The notes below the pieces were generated by a model, which was given only the letters and a program-made list of their open reading frames with translations, ran no database searches and was not told the DNA's origin. From positions 372,001-436,000 of the forward strand of contig CAWIZE010000010.1 of the NCBI GenBank assembly GCA_963840545.1: a stretch of DNA of 64,000 bases, written 5' to 3'. Both the position numbers and the translations under genes were made by a program. Within the stretch, counting starts at the first letter, position 1, and every line of letters begins with the position of its first letter. Shown here piece after piece: positions 1 through 7,117 of the stretch. The DNA comes from JAKAWQ01 sp963840545. Its GTDB lineage: Bacteria > Pseudomonadota > Alphaproteobacteria > Acetobacterales > Acetobacteraceae.

Positions 1-17
1 GCCGCCTGACCTCAACG

Positions 18-45
18 CCGGTGCTGCCCTCCCGGGCAGCACCGG
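18..45 (+). terminator. Perfect 12-bp inverted repeat (hairpin)
   Basis: Arms at 18-29 and 34-45 pair perfectly around a 4-base loop. No T run follows, so this is not a classical intrinsic terminator. It may end transcription from a gene left of the window, or form a leader structure just upstream of the GGAGGA ribosome-binding site of the gene at 63. Confidence 0.35.
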
Positions 46-62
46 TTCGATGGAGGAATGGC

Positions 63-272
63 ATGTCCAGCCACAAGTTCACCGTCGGGCAGACGGTCGA
101 GTTTCTGCCCGGCTCACGTGACGGGGGCATCCCCCGCGGCCGATACAAGGTGCAACGTCTCCTTCCGGCCGAACGCCGGGAGTTCCAGTATCGCGTGAAG
201 CACACCGTCGACGGCCACGAGCGCGTCGTCCTCGAAGGCCAGCTGACCGCAAGCGGCGGAATCTTCAGCTAA
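63..272 (+). CDS. Small conserved hypothetical protein (69 aa)
   Basis: The product is a 69-residue basic protein with no signal peptide or membrane segment. The ATG at 63 is preferred over the more upstream in-frame start at 21 because GGAGGA lies just ahead of it and the protein proper begins MSSHKFTVGQ. The pattern (short beta-rich segment with VGQTVEFLPG, then YKVQRLLP, QYRVK and HERVV) resembles a family of about 70-residue proteins common in alphaproteobacteria that has no assigned function. It stands alone, with a 221-bp gap to the next gene. Confidence 0.7.
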   Translation: MSSHKFTVGQTVEFLPGSRDGGIPRGRYKVQRLLPAERREFQYRVKHTVDGHERVVLEGQLTASGGIFS

Positions 273-346
273 AGCGGAATCTTTCAGCTAAAGAAGATCA
301 CGCCTGACGGGATCAGCGAAGCGATCCCCCCAAGCCCGGGTTCCGG

Positions 347-381
347 GTCCGGCTTTCCAGTCCGGCTTTCCAGTCCGGCTT
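347..381 (+). repeat. 13-bp tandem repeat, about 2.7 copies
   Basis: The unit gtccggctttcca is repeated head to tail in the gap between the small protein at 63 and the gene at 494. It lies outside any supported coding region, and it is the only array in the window whose unit length is not a multiple of three. Confidence 0.8.
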
Positions 382-493
382 CGTAGGTTCGGCGGCCCGC
401 ACCCGGCTGTCCGGCATCGCAACCATTCGATTTCCACACCGACCGGACGGCCCGACCGGCCGACATCGTGCTCTTCGGAGAGGAGACCCGCGC

Positions 494-1051
494 ATGGATG
501 CTGCACGCGCAGCCAGTCCGACCCTGAGAATCACCCGTCACGGCAATGCCGGCGTCGCCGGGGATTTCGCCTTCGACGTCTGGAATCCGTTCACCGGCCG
601 CTATCAGCCGGCGGTGTCGTTGCCGGAGGGGCTGCGCCGCGTCGACGAGCTCGCGTCCCTCATCGGGCAGATGCATGCGCGCAAGCATCCCCGACAGGCC
701 GCCCTGACCGATGCGCCCAGCGCGGATGTGCCTTCCGCTGATGTGGCCTCCGCAAATGTGGCCTCCGCAAATGTGGTCAATGCGGAGGTTCCAAACGGGA
801 ACGCGCCCAACGTGGACTCCGCCGACGCCTCCGGGGCCGACGCCTCCGGGGCCGACGCCTCCGGGGCCGACGCCGACGAATGGGCGGAGTTCCGGGTCAA
901 CCCGGCCGGCCGTCCCACCTACGACACGCGCCGCTCCGACCAGCTCACATGGACCCGGAGCAGCGGCGGAAAAACTCACGCCACCGAAACGGTCTGCAAC
1001 AGCGTGGGCTATGGCCCATCCGCGGCGCGCGCCTCGATCGCCCGGCGTTAG
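494..1051 (+). CDS. Hypothetical repeat-containing protein (185 aa)
   Basis: I do not recognise this protein. Residues 1-65 look folded (FDVWNPFTGRYQPAVSLPEG). The middle, about residues 75-128, is a low-complexity Ala/Asp/Ser stretch made of short repeats (ADVASANVASANV, then three GADAS units). The last 55 residues are polar and basic. An AGGAGA site about 10 bases upstream supports the ATG at 494. There is no signal peptide or transmembrane segment. The repeats are encoded by 15-bp DNA repeats and can change copy number without breaking frame. The fold and function are unknown. Confidence 0.55.
   Translation: MDAARAASPTLRITRHGNAGVAGDFAFDVWNPFTGRYQPAVSLPEGLRRVDELASLIGQMHARKHPRQAALTDAPSADVPSADVASANVASANVVNAEVPNGNAPNVDSADASGADASGADASGADADEWAEFRVNPAGRPTYDTRRSDQLTWTRSSGGKTHATETVCNSVGYGPSAARASIARR
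824..874 (+). repeat. 15-bp coding tandem repeat, three copies
   Basis: The unit gacgcctccggggcc occurs at 824-838, 839-853 and 854-868, then partially. It encodes Asp-Ala-Ser-Gly-Ala inside the hypothetical protein at 494. A looser 15-bp repeat precedes it at about 741-775. Confidence 0.85.
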
Positions 1052-1276
1052 CCTCCTTCCCGCAATGCGCGCCGGACGCGCTCGTCACCGCCCCCACGGC
1101 GCTTGACGCCGCGGCACGCCTGCGTCAGCTTTGCGCCCGTGATGGCGATCCTCCGCATCCCCGAACGACGCCGACGCCGCGCTCTCCGCGGCGGTTCCGG
1201 CTCGTCTCGCGAGGATCGACGCGCTCGAAGCGGATAGCCCCGCACAGCCCGAGCGCCCCTCCGAAGTCGCATCCGG

Positions 1277-1307
1277 AACCCCGCCCGCACCAGCCGGCGG
1301 GGTTTTT
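1277..1307 (+). terminator. Rho-independent terminator
   Basis: Inverted repeat aaccccgcc (1277-1285) / ggcggggtt (1296-1304) is followed by a T run ending at 1307. It lies 226 bp after the hypothetical gene at 494 and just before the acetyltransferase at 1341, so it separates the two units. The rest of 1052-1340 shows no gene I can support. Confidence 0.65.
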
Positions 1308-1340
1308 CCTGCCCCATCGAGTCCCGCCCCGAGATCCGAG

Positions 1341-1895
1341 ATGTCCTCTTCCCTTGCCTCGCCTCCCAGCCAAGTCGTCCACATCGTCACCCTCGCCGAG
1401 CGGCCCGACCTCCTGCCGATCCTCGCGCGGTGGCTGCGCGACCATCACGCCCCGCACGAGCCGCTGGCGCGCTTCGCCGCCGGCATCGCGGGCCGCACCG
1501 CGCCGCTCGGGGCCGAGCAGTGCTTCATCCTCCTCGCCGGGCTGATCCCTGGGGGCCTCCCCCTCGGTACCGCGAGCCTCACCCGTCGCGGCCTCCACGC
1601 CCGCCCCGACCTCACGCCCTGGCTCACCAATGTCTTCGTCGCGCCAGAATTTCGCGGCCGCGGCCACGCGCGCCGCCTCGTCGCCACCGTCGAGGCGGCC
1701 GCCCAGGGCGCCGCCATCCCGACCCTCTGGCTCTACACGCGCACGGCTGAGCGCCTCTATGCCCCGCTCGGCTGGCGCCCCGCCGGCGACGCGCGATGCG
1801 GGGGCGATCCCGTCACCCTGATGCGCCGCGATCTCGATTCGCGGCCGTCTGACCCGCGGACCGCCCGCCCGACAGCCGCGACAGCCAATCCATAA
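1341..1895 (+). CDS. GNAT-family N-acetyltransferase
   Basis: A 184-residue protein with a GNAT core that would transfer acetyl from acetyl-CoA to an amine; the substrate is unknown. The signature region is at about residues 92-115: VFVAPEFRGRGHARRLV contains the R-G-R-G-H-A loop that holds the CoA pyrophosphate. It is followed by the AERLYAPLGWRPAG segment typical of the last strands. The C-terminal 25 residues are Pro/Ala/Thr-rich and probably disordered. The 3' end overlaps a converging, frameshifted gene on the other strand. The gene follows a terminator and is probably transcribed on its own. Confidence 0.8.
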   Translation: MSSSLASPPSQVVHIVTLAERPDLLPILARWLRDHHAPHEPLARFAAGIAGRTAPLGAEQCFILLAGLIPGGLPLGTASLTRRGLHARPDLTPWLTNVFVAPEFRGRGHARRLVATVEAAAQGAAIPTLWLYTRTAERLYAPLGWRPAGDARCGGDPVTLMRRDLDSRPSDPRTARPTAATANP

Positions 1896-2281
1896 GCCGG
1901 GCAAATGGCCGTGGCGACGGCGGAACGGCCCAATTCTCCGCCACCCTCGGGAACGCCTCGGGTTCGACCCCGTGCCGCGCCGCCTGGCACGCCGCCGCCC
2001 ACCATCCCCCGCCCGCTCCGCCCACCACACCGCCGACCGCTCCGATGGCCTCCGTCGCACAGAATCGGGCCGATCGCACCGATCGCGCCGATCCCCCCGC
2101 CCAGGCGCACCGTCTCCGCGATGTCCCGCACCACGTAGGGCACCCGTGCCGCGTCGGCGCGCCCGCAGAACGACATGCCCCGCCCCGGCTCGACGACCAG
2201 CACATGCACCCCTTCCTCCGGGTGGCGCCAGGCGATCCGCACCACGCCGCCCGGCCACCGATCGAGGCTGACGATCAACAT
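1813..2281 (-). pseudogene. Frameshifted hypothetical gene
   Basis: From the ATG at 2279-2281, preceded by GGAGG, the minus strand reads a convincing start (MLIVSLDRWPGGVVRIAWRH) with ordinary composition through a Gly/Ile repeat at about 2080-2100. After that the original frame becomes Gly/Arg low complexity. The neighbouring frame reads more normally through CQAARHGVEPEAF and ARLMDWLSRL to a stop at 1813. Joining the two needs one extra base in the reading direction, near the GAIGAIGAIG-coding repeat. The function is not recognised. It could instead be two unrelated reading frames, so confidence is low. Confidence 0.35.
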
Positions 2282-2502
2282 GATCCCTCCTCGCGCATGG
2301 AATTCACGCCCCTCGCCATGATTTGCCGCCTCCGCCGCCGGAACCCTGAGCCTGACCCGCAAAACTGGACCGCCCCGGTTTCCGCTTCATTGATTCGTAT
2401 CAAGATCGAGATGGCAGCTGCATCAAGTCATGGCCCGGCATCGCAGCCATTCCCACGGCCCGCCTCCCCTTCTATCCATGCCGTCCGAGGAGGCGATCGA
2501 CG

Positions 2503-2844
2503 ATGAGTCCTTCAGAGACCCTTCCCGGCTTCGCCGAGCCTTGCGCAGGCGGGCTTCGCGTCGCGATCAAGCTCCGCCCCGGCGCGCGCCGCACCGCCTT
2601 CCTCGGGACCGCTCCGGCCGCCCCCGCCCGCTTCTGGCCGCCTGCCCGCCTCGGCCTCGCCGTGACCGAACCGCCCGAGGCCGGCCGCGCCAATGCGGCC
2701 GCCGTCGCCGCCCTCGCCGGCGCGCTTGCCGTCCCCTCGGGCGCCATCACCCTCCTCGCCGGCAAGACCTCCCGCGACAAGCTTTTTTCCATCCTCGGCG
2801 ACCCCCAGGCCCTCGCCCCGCGCCTCGCCGCCCTGGCCCGCTGA
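2503..2844 (+). CDS. DUF167 / YggU-family protein (UPF0235)
   Basis: A 113-residue protein of the small, widely conserved DUF167 family, whose biochemical role is unsettled. The family pattern is clear: RVAIKLRPGARRT near the start, then LAVTEPPEAGRANAA, then GAITLLAGKTSRDK near the end. A GGAGG site upstream supports the ATG at 2503. In many proteobacteria the family follows a YggT membrane protein, but none is present here. It converges on the NAD-biosynthesis gene with an 8-bp gap. Confidence 0.85.
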   Translation: MSPSETLPGFAEPCAGGLRVAIKLRPGARRTAFLGTAPAAPARFWPPARLGLAVTEPPEAGRANAAAVAALAGALAVPSGAITLLAGKTSRDKLFSILGDPQALAPRLAALAR

Positions 2845-2851
2845 TTTTCTT

Positions 2852-3886
2852 TCACAAGCAGCTCGGTTTCGTGCGACTTTCCGCCAGGAACGCGGCAATG
2901 ATCTGGCCGTGATCCTCGAACATCCGCTCGGGGTCGATCGCCTCGATCGGCTGCCAGAACGCCCGCGCCGCGTCGTCGCCGCCGGCGACATCCGCCAGCC
3001 CCGCCTCCGCGGGCAGCACGATCAGGAACGCATGCGTGATCGTCCGCCCCCGCGCGCTCCGGCAGGGCGCGTCGAACACACGCGAACCCTTCACCCACCC
3101 TTCGATCGCGCTCGCCGGCAGCAGGAGCCCCGTCTCCTCGGCAAGCTCGCGCCGCATCGCCGCCTCGATCCGCTCCGTCGCTTCGACGAAGCCGCCCGGC
3201 AGCGCCCAGAGCCCACGCCCGGGCCGGCCGCCGCGCTCCACCAGCAGCACGTGCCCCGCGGCGAGCACGACCGCATCGACCGTCACGAAAATCGGCGGCC
3301 ACGGCGCACCCGCCCAGAGCGCGCGGTACTCGGCGAAGTACGCCGCCTCCGCGGCCAGCTCGGCGTAATCGGCGCTGCCGGCGAACCGGCGCAGGAATTC
3401 TTCGACGTTGGCGGGCAGCGCCGGGGCCCATCGCGCGAGCGCCGTCGCGGCATCCGCGAGATACGCCTCCCGGATCTCCCTCGTCCTCGCCGCGACTTCC
3501 ACGCCGATCGCCGCTTCTTCCCAACCCGGGAAAAACCGCCCGATCCGCGCTGCCTCCCCCGCCGCGCCGATCAGCACTACCCGTTTCCCATCGCCCACCA
3601 CCCGGGCGAGCTCCTCGCGCCATCCCGCCTCGTCATACCGATCGATCAGCGGGGCCACGCGCACACGCCCCCGCTCCTCCGTCGCGAGCGCGCCAAGAAT
3701 GTTCTCCCGCACCTCCGCGAAGCGAAGCGGCACCCGCGTGCTCCTCGGCTGCCGCGCCGCGGCGGAAAGCACGACGAGGTCTTCCGCCCGCGCGAGGCCC
3801 TGGCGCATCGCCGCGAGATGGCCGAGATGCAGCGGCTGGAACCGCCCGATCAGCACCGCCGCATCGGACGCGAATTCTCGCCCCAC
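2852..3886 (-). CDS. Bifunctional NMN adenylyltransferase / Nudix hydrolase
   Basis: A two-domain enzyme of NAD metabolism. Residues 1-170 form the nucleotidyltransferase that makes NAD from NMN and ATP; the start IGRFQPLHLGH carries the H-x-G-H motif. Residues about 190-344 are a Nudix domain, probably an ADP-ribose or related pyrophosphatase. The box at about 227-249 (GGFVEATERIEAA followed by RRELAEETG) fits G-x5-E-x7-R-E-U-x-E-E-x-G. The same fusion is known in cyanobacteria and proteobacteria as NadM-Nudix. The stop of the upstream beta-propeller gene is 2 bases before this start, so the two are probably co-transcribed. Confidence 0.9.
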   Translation of the reverse strand: MGREFASDAAVLIGRFQPLHLGHLAAMRQGLARAEDLVVLSAAARQPRSTRVPLRFAEVRENILGALATEERGRVRVAPLIDRYDEAGWREELARVVGDGKRVVLIGAAGEAARIGRFFPGWEEAAIGVEVAARTREIREAYLADAATALARWAPALPANVEEFLRRFAGSADYAELAAEAAYFAEYRALWAGAPWPPIFVTVDAVVLAAGHVLLVERGGRPGRGLWALPGGFVEATERIEAAMRRELAEETGLLLPASAIEGWVKGSRVFDAPCRSARGRTITHAFLIVLPAEAGLADVAGGDDAARAFWQPIEAIDPERMFEDHGQIIAAFLAESRTKPSCL

Positions 3887-3888
3887 GC

Positions 3889-5352
3889 TCAGAGCCCGAA
3901 GGCGTAGACGGCCCGGTCCGCGGCGACGTAGATCCGCCCACCGGCCGCGATCGGCGTCGCGTAGCGCCGCACGAGGCCCATCGTCGCGCTGGTGAAGAGA
4001 CCCTTGCCGTCGCTGCCGCGGAATGCCCGGAGCCGCTCATCCCCCTCCGCGCCCACCGCCCAGACGATCGGATCGCCCGCCGCGTCCACCGTCACGATCG
4101 GCGCGCCCAGCCCGTCCTCCTCCGCGCACCAGGCAACGGCGAACGAAGCCGGCGGCCCCGCCGCGATCCTGAGCGCGACGAGATCGCCCTGCCCTCCGCC
4201 CGGGCAGCCGACCCCCTGCCCCTGGAACACGATCATGCGCGCCCCGCCCGCCTCATAGCTTGCCGGCGCGGTCCGGATCGGGACCGAGGAGACCGCCCGC
4301 ACCGCCCGCGCGCCGCCGATGCCGCCGAGATCGCGGCGATCGAGCAGATAGGCATTGCCGTCCTTGCCGAGCGCCACGACGAACCGGCCCGCCAAAACCG
4401 GGTTCGTCGCCCCAAGATCGAGATCCGCGTCATCGAGCGCCTGCCAGTCGCGCGGGGCGAAGAAATCCTTCGCGCGGCCCGAGAAATCCGGACCGAACCC
4501 GAGCCGGATCACCGCCTCGCCATCGCCGAACCGCCCATCCGCGCCGATCGTGTTGCCGGTCGCGACATAGAGCGCCCCTCCGTCGCCGACGATCCCGCCC
4601 GGCGCCCAGATCCCCCCGCCCCGCGCCCGCGTCGCCCACGCCCCGAGCGCGCCCGGGTCCTGCATCACGATCCCCACCACCCAGCCATGGTAGAACGCGC
4701 AATCGCCGAAATGCCCCGCATAGGGCACGAAAATCTTGCCCCCCACCGCCGCCAGCGCGCCACGCTCGCCCTGGTCCGCCGCGACGAACCCCTGGCCCGA
4801 CGTTGCCCCTCGGGCCGCGAGTGCCGCCTGGACGTCCACGGGCCATCCGGCCCGCACGCTGCCGTCGTCCGCGTTCAGGGCGAAGATCAGATGTCGCGGC
4901 GCGCCACCACCCTCCCGCACCATCGCGTCGAGATAGAGCACGCCCGCCGCGATCACCGGCGTCCCCGTGATCCCCATCGGATCGATATCCCCGCACGGCA
5001 GCGCCGATGGCGGCGCCGGCGCGCCTAGGCTCTTCGTCCACACCATCCGCCCGCTCGCCGCGTCCAGCGCCGCGACCTCGTCCTGCTCGGTCGCGACGAT
5101 GACGAGCCGCCGCCCATCCGGCGCGGTCCAGAGCAGCGGCTGGGCGTAAACGGGCCCATCCACGCGCCCACGCCAGAGCGGCGCCGGCGCCATCCCCTGA
5201 ACCCGCGTGGGCGTCATCGCCGGCGCCAGAAAGCGCCCGCTCCGCGCCGCATCGCCGTGATATTGGGTCACATCTCCTTGAGCGAACGCAGCCGAGAGAC
5301 CAGGCCCGAACGCCAGCACCGCCGCCCCGATCCCGAGAATCAGCCGCCGCAC
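3889..5352 (-). CDS. Secreted PQQ-type beta-propeller protein
   Basis: A 487-residue exported protein. The GTG at 5350-5352 is chosen because GGAGAAGGG lies just upstream and the product then begins with a Sec-like signal peptide (VRRLILGIGAAVLAFG, probably cut after AFAQ). The mature part carries repeated propeller blades, visible as PVIAAGVLYLDA, GALYVATGNT, RFVVALGKDGNAYLLDR and GRIYVAADRAVYAF, as in PQQ-dependent dehydrogenase and BamB-like repeats. I see no full set of quinoprotein dehydrogenase active-site residues, so catalysis is uncertain. It lies 2 bp upstream of the NadM-Nudix gene on the same strand. Confidence 0.75.
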   Translation of the reverse strand: MRRLILGIGAAVLAFGPGLSAAFAQGDVTQYHGDAARSGRFLAPAMTPTRVQGMAPAPLWRGRVDGPVYAQPLLWTAPDGRRLVIVATEQDEVAALDAASGRMVWTKSLGAPAPPSALPCGDIDPMGITGTPVIAAGVLYLDAMVREGGGAPRHLIFALNADDGSVRAGWPVDVQAALAARGATSGQGFVAADQGERGALAAVGGKIFVPYAGHFGDCAFYHGWVVGIVMQDPGALGAWATRARGGGIWAPGGIVGDGGALYVATGNTIGADGRFGDGEAVIRLGFGPDFSGRAKDFFAPRDWQALDDADLDLGATNPVLAGRFVVALGKDGNAYLLDRRDLGGIGGARAVRAVSSVPIRTAPASYEAGGARMIVFQGQGVGCPGGGQGDLVALRIAAGPPASFAVAWCAEEDGLGAPIVTVDAAGDPIVWAVGAEGDERLRAFRGSDGKGLFTSATMGLVRRYATPIAAGGRIYVAADRAVYAFGL

Positions 5353-5438
5353 CGCCCTTCTCCTTCGCGTCCTCGCCCCGACCCGCGATCCGCCGGGCCC
5401 GCGCTTGCAGCGCACCAGGCCGCGTGATTCCCTTGAGT

Positions 5439-5452
5439 CCGGACCGGTCCGG
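5439..5452. promoter_or_regulatory. 14-bp palindrome in a divergent promoter region
   Basis: CCGGACCGGTCCGG is a perfect palindrome in the 135-bp gap between the divergent beta-propeller gene (start 5352) and ybjN-like gene (start 5488). Its place suggests an operator, but such GC palindromes also arise by chance at this base composition. Confidence 0.25.
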
Positions 5453-5487
5453 GAACATCCTGGCCCCTCCATCGGGAGACGCGCCAA

Positions 5488-5970
5488 ATGAGACGTGCCC
5501 TTCTCACCTCCGCGACGATCTTCGCCCTCGCCCTCGCCCTCGCGCCCGCCCTCGCCGTGGCGGCCGACCTGCCTGCCGGCGGGATGACCATCGATGACGT
5601 TGTAAGCTGGCTCCAGGGAGCCGGCTACCCGGCCAATGTCATGACGGAGAATGACGGCAGCAAGTCGGTCGTGAGCTCTTCCGACGGTTCGCAGTTCCAC
5701 GTCCAGATGTACGATTGCAATGGCGGACCGCGCTGCGCTTCGCTCGAGTTCTACGCCGGCTTCAACACCAAGGGCGCCTGGAACGCCCAGAAGATGAACG
5801 ACTGGAACAGCAAGAACCGCTGGACCCGCGCCTACGTCGACAACACCAACGACCCCTGGATCGAAATGGACGTCGATCTCAGCCCCGGCGGCACCTATGA
5901 GATTCTCAACGACGAATTCGCCATCTGGCGCGATGGCTTCCGCGGCTTCCGCAAATTCATCAACTGGTGA
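5488..5970 (+). CDS. YbjN-domain exported protein
   Basis: A 160-residue protein with a clear Sec signal peptide (MRRALLTSATIFALALAL, cut near AVA-ADLP). The mature part matches the YbjN family fold, related to type III secretion chaperones: MTIDDVVSWLQGAGY at the start, then paired strands and ending FAIWRDGFRGFRKFI. Two cysteines (DCNGGPRC) may form a disulfide in the periplasm. Members are usually described as sensory-transduction regulators, but the mechanism is unclear. It diverges from the beta-propeller gene and is followed 48 bp later by the AraC regulator on the same strand. Confidence 0.8.
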   Translation: MRRALLTSATIFALALALAPALAVAADLPAGGMTIDDVVSWLQGAGYPANVMTENDGSKSVVSSSDGSQFHVQMYDCNGGPRCASLEFYAGFNTKGAWNAQKMNDWNSKNRWTRAYVDNTNDPWIEMDVDLSPGGTYEILNDEFAIWRDGFRGFRKFINW

Positions 5971-6018
5971 CACCGGATCGGTCGGGGCGCCGCACGCGGG
6001 CGTGAACGCCGGCCCGCC

Positions 6019-6996
6019 ATGCCTCGCCCCGATCCGCTGAACAGCGCGCGCCTCTGGCAGGACCGCGCCACGCGCGGCCTCAGCCTGATGCACGCGGATT
6101 TCCGGACGCAGGAATACGCCCCGCACCGCCACGAGGCGCTCGTCGTCGCCGCGACCGAGCTCGGCGGCTCCGTCATCCGCAGCCGCGGCGTCATCACCGA
6201 GGCGGACACGGCGAGCCTCTTCGTCTTCAATCCCGCCGAGCCGCATTCCGGCCGGATGGGCGCGAGCCCGCGCTGGCGCTACCGGGCCTTCTATCTCGAT
6301 GAGGACGCGCTCGCCGCGCTCGCCGCCGGCCTCGGCATCGAGGCCCTGCCCTATTTCACGCGCAACCGCTTCGTCGATGCCGACCTCATGGCAGCCTTCC
6401 TCGCGCTGCACCGCGCCCTGGATCAACATGGCTTCTGGCGGCATCGCTTCGCTGCCCGCCAAAGCCATGAAATCGATCGGCAAAACAAAGACGAGAGCGT
6501 GACGATCGAAAGTCGTCTCGCTGGCGCGGCCGGCCGGGACGGGTTGCGCGAACGCGAGCTGCTGATCGCCAGCTTCGGCGCGCTCTTCCGCCGCCACGGC
6601 AGCGGCGGTGGGCGCATCGCGCCCGCAACGCGCGATGGCGCCCGCCTGCGCACCGCCACCGAGATCATTCGCGCCGGGCTCGGCGGGAAGCTCTCGCTCG
6701 GCACGCTCGCCGCCGCCCTCGGGCTCACCGAGTTCCAGCTCATCGGCCTCTTCAAGCGCACCACGGGCCTGACGCCGCACGCCTACATCACGCAGCTCCG
6801 CCTCGACCGCGCCCGGGACTGCCTCGCCCACGGCCTGCCGATCGCCGACACGGCGCTCACCTCCGGCTTCTACGACCAGAGCGCGCTCTCCCGCCACTTC
6901 AAGCGCTGCTACGGCGTGACCCCGCTCCAGTTCGCCCGCCACCAGGGGCTGGGCCCCCACCAGGGGCTGGGCCCCCACCAGGGGCTGGGCCCCTGA
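6019..6996 (+). CDS. AraC-family transcriptional regulator
   Basis: A 325-residue regulator. Residues 1-130 form an AraC-type cupin sensor (HADFRTQEYAPHRHEALVVA). Residues about 215-312 hold two helix-turn-helix motifs (LGTLAAALGLTEFQLIGLFK and IADTALTSGFYDQSALSRHF). The ligand and target are unknown. Two oddities are present. First, residues about 134-169 form a polar stretch (RQSHEIDRQNKDESV) that does not look like the usual linker and is encoded by relatively A-rich DNA. Second, the C-terminus ends in three HQGLGP repeats outside the DNA-binding fold, coded by an 18-bp array running right up to the stop codon. Confidence 0.85.
   Translation: MPRPDPLNSARLWQDRATRGLSLMHADFRTQEYAPHRHEALVVAATELGGSVIRSRGVITEADTASLFVFNPAEPHSGRMGASPRWRYRAFYLDEDALAALAAGLGIEALPYFTRNRFVDADLMAAFLALHRALDQHGFWRHRFAARQSHEIDRQNKDESVTIESRLAGAAGRDGLRERELLIASFGALFRRHGSGGGRIAPATRDGARLRTATEIIRAGLGGKLSLGTLAAALGLTEFQLIGLFKRTTGLTPHAYITQLRLDRARDCLAHGLPIADTALTSGFYDQSALSRHFKRCYGVTPLQFARHQGLGPHQGLGPHQGLGP
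6420..6527. other. Apparent in-frame insertion in the AraC gene
   Basis: About 108 bases between the sensor and DNA-binding domains have A-rich composition unlike the flanks and encode about 36 residues foreign to AraC linkers. The opposite strand is also open across it (LPIDFMALAGSEAMPPEAML). No second copy is visible in this window. The exact borders are estimated by eye. Confidence 0.4.
6940..6993 (+). repeat. 18-bp tandem repeat, three exact copies
   Basis: The unit caccaggggctgggcccc at 6940-6957, 6958-6975 and 6976-6993 encodes HQGLGP three times and abuts the TGA of the araC-like gene. Part of the unit (caggggctgggcccctg) also starts the adjoining dispersed intergenic repeat, so the coding array may have been captured from it. 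Confidence 0.9.
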
Positions 6997-7075
6997 ACCC
7001 CCTAAGCGCTGTGCGGCACAAAAAGGGATCGGGTCCAGGGCCTCCAGGCCCTGGTGGGGTCCATGGGTGAAGCCC
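6994..7075. repeat. Dispersed intergenic repeat, copy A
   Basis: The sequence runs from the GGGCTGGGCCCCTG-type hairpin through aagcgctgtgcggcacaaa, a run ending gggtcc, and a second GC hairpin. It matches, in reverse orientation, the intergenic segment at about 13455-13572, including the shared core gcgctg(t/c)gcggcacaaa. It lies between the convergent araC-like gene and the large glycosyltransferase gene, where it may also act as a bidirectional terminator. Confidence 0.7.
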
Positions 7076-7117
7076 TTGGCCTTGCTTTTCCCGTCCTGCC
7101 GCCGGATCGCTGCGCCG

